Of a stretch of 64,000 nucleotides of DNA, positions 62,041 through 64,000 are shown in pieces. A program made the translations under genes and the position numbers. Position 1 is the stretch's first letter. Each line of letters begins with the position of its first letter. The DNA lies in NCBI GenBank assembly GCA_003342815.1, contig PTEX01000016.1, positions 505,139-569,138 of the forward strand, in the 5' to 3' direction. Origin of the DNA: Eudromia elegans. Lineage: Eukaryota > Chordata > Aves > Tinamiformes > Tinamidae. Below the pieces are notes generated by a model that worked only from the letters and a program-made list of their open reading frames with translations, searched no databases and was not told where the DNA came from.

Positions 62041-62084
62041 ATAGCGGTGCCTATAGGGTGCTCCCCGATAGCGGTGCCTGTAGG
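62041..62084 (+). repeat. Two-copy 27-bp tandem repeat in the EBF1 island
   Basis: ATAGCGGTGCCTATAGG at 62041 recurs as ATAGCGGTGCCTGTAGG at 62068. The period is 27 bp with one mismatch over the 17-nt core. Confidence 0.8.
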
Positions 62085-62849
62085 GGCTGGCGTTTCCGCG
62101 GCTCTCCGCGTCCTTCCGCGGGGCTGCGCGCTCCAGGGCTAACCCGGGAGCCGGCGAGCGCCTCCCCGTCCGGGGATGCGCCGGGTTTTGCGGCGGAAGC
62201 TCAAGCGCGGATTTGGGCAGGCGGAACCCGCGCGTGGGTCCAGGGAGGTCCTTTCGCGGCGACAGCCCGTGGCGGAGGCGGCCGCGGGCAGGCGGGGCGC
62301 ACAGAACNGCGGCTCGGCAGCGAGAGGAGCCGGGGGGGACAGGTTTGCACCGACGTGACACCGCGCCAGCAGATCGGGATCCACGGGGAGCTGCGGGCAC
62401 ACTTGGGGCTCCCCGGCCCAGCGGCAGCTTTTGAAAATCATCATCATAATCTTCTTCTCTCAGTAGACAAAAATTAAAAATAAAAAAGGAGTTTCTCCAT
62501 GAACACTCCNGTCCCCGAACTGTGCGCTTTTTCCCTTAAAACTGGGAAGGGTGCGGGGGGAGCCCCGAGTCGGGGAGATGAGAGGGACGCTATTTTTTAA
62601 GCAGGGGGTTGCGGGCATCAAAGTTGGCGGGACGGGGCGTGGGGCAGCGCGCGCCCCCCACGCGTGTCCCGCAGCCTTTGCCGTGCGATGGGGGGATCCC
62701 CGAGGCGCCTCGGGGCAGCCCGGGCTCTTCCGGCCGCGGGGGTGGCCCGGCCTGCAGCGGGTAGGAGGCGGGTACCGGGCAGCGACCCCCGCCCCGAGGC
62801 CGGGCTCTGCCCCCCTCGCCATTAGGACTCCCTCCCACCCCCCGGCGGT

Positions 62850-63068
62850 AACAAAGTGATTAGCGCGGCGCCCCATTAATGAGGGCCAGCCGCGGGCGCG
62901 CCGGGGGTCGCGGCAGGGGACTAGGATGGCGGAGCGCTTCCCCCCCCCAGTAATTAGCCGGGCCGGGTACCTGGCTAATTGCAGCCGCGGCTCTCGAGCC
63001 GGCACCCGGCGCCGCTCGTGGAGCCGTGGGCTCCTTGATGAACAAAGCGGCGGCCGCGCCGCATTAAC
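62850..63068. promoter_or_regulatory. EBF1: Homeodomain/SOX-like site cluster in EBF1 promoter
   Basis: TAAT-type cores occur at 62875 (ATTAATGA), 62951 (TAATTA), 62975 (CTAATTGC) and 63063 (ATTAAC), with GATTAG at 62858. Two identical AACAAAG motifs, a SOX/TCF-like core, occur at 62850 and 63041. AT-rich motifs placed like islands inside a very GC-rich sequence suggest selection. Confidence 0.5.
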
Positions 63069-63133
63069 GACCCGCCCGCCTCCCCCGGGCAACTTTCCCC
63101 GGACCGGGCCGGGAGAGAGGTGAAGGCGTGGCT

Positions 63134-63141
63134 ATGCTAAT
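63134..63141 (+). promoter_or_regulatory. EBF1: Octamer variant ATGCTAAT
   Basis: An octamer with one change from the canonical ATGCAAAT, 91 bp upstream of a perfect copy and in the same orientation. POU-domain factors Oct-1 and Oct-2 with the co-activator OBF1 act on such sites in B cells. Confidence 0.55.
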
Positions 63142-63186
63142 GAGATGGGCGTCGCCCCGCCCACGCGGCGCCGTCTCGCGGCAGCC

Positions 63187-63192
63187 CATTGG
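63187..63192 (-). promoter_or_regulatory. EBF1: Inverted CCAAT box
   Basis: CCCATTGGGC contains ATTGG, an NF-Y type CCAAT box on the minus strand, between the two octamers. Confidence 0.5.
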
Positions 63193-63224
63193 GCGAGCGC
63201 GGCGAGGGGNGAAGCGGTGACGCG

Positions 63225-63232
63225 ATGCAAAT
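63225..63232 (+). promoter_or_regulatory. EBF1: Canonical octamer ATGCAAAT
   Basis: A perfect octamer, followed by GAGG and a GC box, just upstream of the probable start-site region. It is preceded by GGTGACGCG, a CRE-like half site at 63216-63224. Confidence 0.65.
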
Positions 63233-63591
63233 GAGGGGGGCGTGTCGCGCGGAGGCCCCGCCCCCAGCGCGGCGCCGGGGCTGCCGTGCTCGTGTTCGGC
63301 GGCGGGGACAGTCAAAGTGGCTCCCATAGGGAGAGACGGCGAGTCCGCCCCGGCGCTGGCGACAGAGAGGGAGGGAGGGGGCGCGGGCAGAGGGAGCCCC
63401 AGGGTGCGCGGCCGCCCGTCCGCCCTCCCTGCCCGGCGTGTGCCCGGCTCCGCCGCTCGCTTCCTGCGCCGCTCGCGGAGGGAGGAGAGAGCGCGGCGGC
63501 GGAGAGAAGAGAAGAAAGAGGGAGAAAAGAAAGAAAGAAAAGAGAGAGGAGAGGAGCGGGGGGGGAAACTTGCCTCTCTTGTCACTGGAAA

Positions 63592-63648
63592 ATGACACTT
63601 GATGTAGCAGAGCCTGCCGCAGCTCCCGTTCATCCTATTGTTTCTTAA
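63592..63648 (+). other. EBF1: EBF1 5' UTR upstream ORF 1 (18 codons)
   Basis: The ATG has A at -3 (GAAAATGA) and opens MTLDVAEPAAAPVHPIVS before TAA. It is about 350 nt upstream of the EBF1 start, so reinitiation is possible. Confidence 0.55.
63602..63607 (+). other. EBF1: Start-stop element ATGTAG inside uORF 1
   Basis: An ATG followed at once by TAG, in the +1 frame relative to uORF 1. Minimal start-stop uORFs are known to hold ribosomes in some vertebrate mRNAs. The context here is weak (T at -3). Confidence 0.4.
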
Positions 63649-63661
63649 ACTGCCATCAGAG

Positions 63662-63702
63662 ATTTTTTTTCTTTTTTCTTTTTTCTTTTTTCTTTTTTTT
63701 TT
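63662..63702 (+). repeat. EBF1: (T6C)n pyrimidine microsatellite in EBF1 leader
   Basis: Four units of T6-8 followed by C lead into a longer T run ending at TTGCC. Confidence 0.85.
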
Positions 63703-63911
63703 GCCTGCTGCCATCCAAGGGGTGTCTTCATACAAAAGGGACTTCAAGTACTCCTGCGGCTTGCGAGCGCTCCGGCAGCCCCGGCAGCCCCTCCGCGCAC
63801 CCAAACAAACTGCACACGCAGCAGCCGGCGGCAGCAAAGCGGGCGCTCATCGCCTCTGGATTTTCTTTTTTTTTTTTGTTTTGTTTTTTTTCCTTTCTCT
63901 TTATTTTTTTA

Positions 63912-63950
63912 ATGTGCGTGCTTCTGTTTGCGCTCTCTGACTTGCATTGA
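63912..63950 (+). other. EBF1: EBF1 5' UTR upstream ORF 2 (12 codons)
   Basis: The ATG in a weak context (T at -3) opens MCVLLFALSDLH and stops at TGA, 48 nt before the EBF1 start codon. Confidence 0.5.
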
Positions 63951-63998
63951 CTCCAGAGATCAGCTGCAGAGAGAGAGAGAAAGAAAGAGGACAAAAAC

Positions 63999-64000
63999 AT
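63999..64000 (+). CDS. EBF1: EBF1 start codon, first two bases (gene continues right)
   Basis: EBF1 encodes an early B-cell factor, a COE-family zinc-knuckle and helix-loop-helix-like transcription factor that sets B-lymphocyte identity and acts in neural and mesenchymal development. Only A and T of the presumed ATG are in the window, in the context GGACAAAAACAT with A at -3. The assignment rests on synteny with RNF145 and UBLCP1, the promoter motifs, and the resemblance of the leader to known EBF1 leaders. No coding residue can be seen. Confidence 0.6.

Larger units (their letters stand above)
61840..63500 (+). promoter_or_regulatory. EBF1: EBF1 promoter CpG island
   Basis: This large CpG island at the right end is placed where EBF1 is expected from synteny and leads into a 5' UTR typical of EBF1. 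It has no TATA box. It carries GC boxes (GCCCCGCCC near 63153 and CCCCGCCCCC near 63254), an inverted CCAAT box, two octamers, and a block of homeodomain and SOX-like sites. Long frames on both strands are GC artefacts. In mammals EBF1 is transcribed from a distal and a proximal promoter; this one best fits the proximal promoter next to the first coding exon. Confidence 0.8.
63300..63998 (+). other. EBF1: EBF1 5' UTR
   Basis: About 0.6-0.7 kb between the promoter motifs and the last bases of the window has the structure expected of the EBF1 leader. It runs from a purine-rich tract (63484-63560) to a (T6C)n pyrimidine tract (63662-63702), a second T-rich tract (63864-63910) and a final GA tract before CAAAAAC at the start codon. 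Three upstream ATGs occur. I see no clear donor, so the leader appears continuous with the first coding exon. The exact start site is not known. Confidence 0.7.

Noticed and set aside
63064-63837. A 257-codon minus-strand frame opposite the EBF1 leader
   Set aside because: Antisense to promoter and leader, low complexity (Arg, Ser, Lys runs from the pyrimidine tracts), and crossed by an N.
1-64000. Retroviral, Polinton or other virus-like elements
   Set aside because: No LTR pairs, polymerase, capsid or envelope-like translations were recognised anywhere in the window.

Overview
This window is nuclear DNA from a vertebrate, most likely a bird. The evidence is GT-AG introns of 0.5 to 8.3 kb, housekeeping CpG islands, very few interspersed repeats (a CR1 relic and a few very old SINE-type relics), and two genes whose proteins are close to their mammalian orthologues. 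The gene order UBLCP1 - RNF145 - EBF1 matches the vertebrate synteny block that in human lies on 5q33.3 next to IL12B, here in inverted orientation. No intact mobile element, virus-like element or CRISPR array was seen, and I found no structural RNA gene.

Layout. Positions 1-4.1 kb hold the 5' part of UBLCP1 on the minus strand: four coding exons covering about residues 1-149, ending just after the catalytic DVDYT motif. The rest of the gene lies to the left of the window. A CpG island at 3.66-4.45 kb is its promoter; it contains an almost perfect palindromic RFX X-box and several ETS sites. From 4.45 to 9.1 kb is intergenic DNA with one MIR-like relic. A second CpG island (about 9.1-10.3 kb) is the likely RNF145 promoter and first exon. 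RNF145 runs on the plus strand to about 49.86 kb. Ten coding exons can be placed exactly; they sum to 2070 nt (689 codons plus stop) with every splice phase matching. It encodes a multi-pass ER ubiquitin ligase with a YLYF motif and a C-terminal RING-H2.

From 49.9 to about 61.8 kb is intergenic DNA. It contains an isolated CpG island with a strong CTCF-like motif near 59.27 kb, a TAAT-rich block that looks like a conserved non-coding element, and a degenerate tRNA-SINE-like relic. From 61.8 kb a large CpG island leads into the EBF1 promoter. This has two octamer motifs, an inverted CCAAT box, GC boxes and a cluster of homeodomain and SOX-like sites. The EBF1 5' UTR follows, with three upstream ATGs and alternating purine and pyrimidine tracts. 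The last two bases of the window appear to be the A and T of the EBF1 start codon.

The three genes do not form one pathway. UBLCP1 is a nuclear phosphatase acting on the proteasome and on the RNA polymerase II CTD, RNF145 is a sterol-responsive ER ligase, and EBF1 is a B-cell and developmental transcription factor. The regulatory interest lies in the two promoter islands on the left and the EBF1 upstream region on the right. About 35 N bases are scattered through the window, two thirds of them to the right of 51.7 kb, so small frames there should be read with care.
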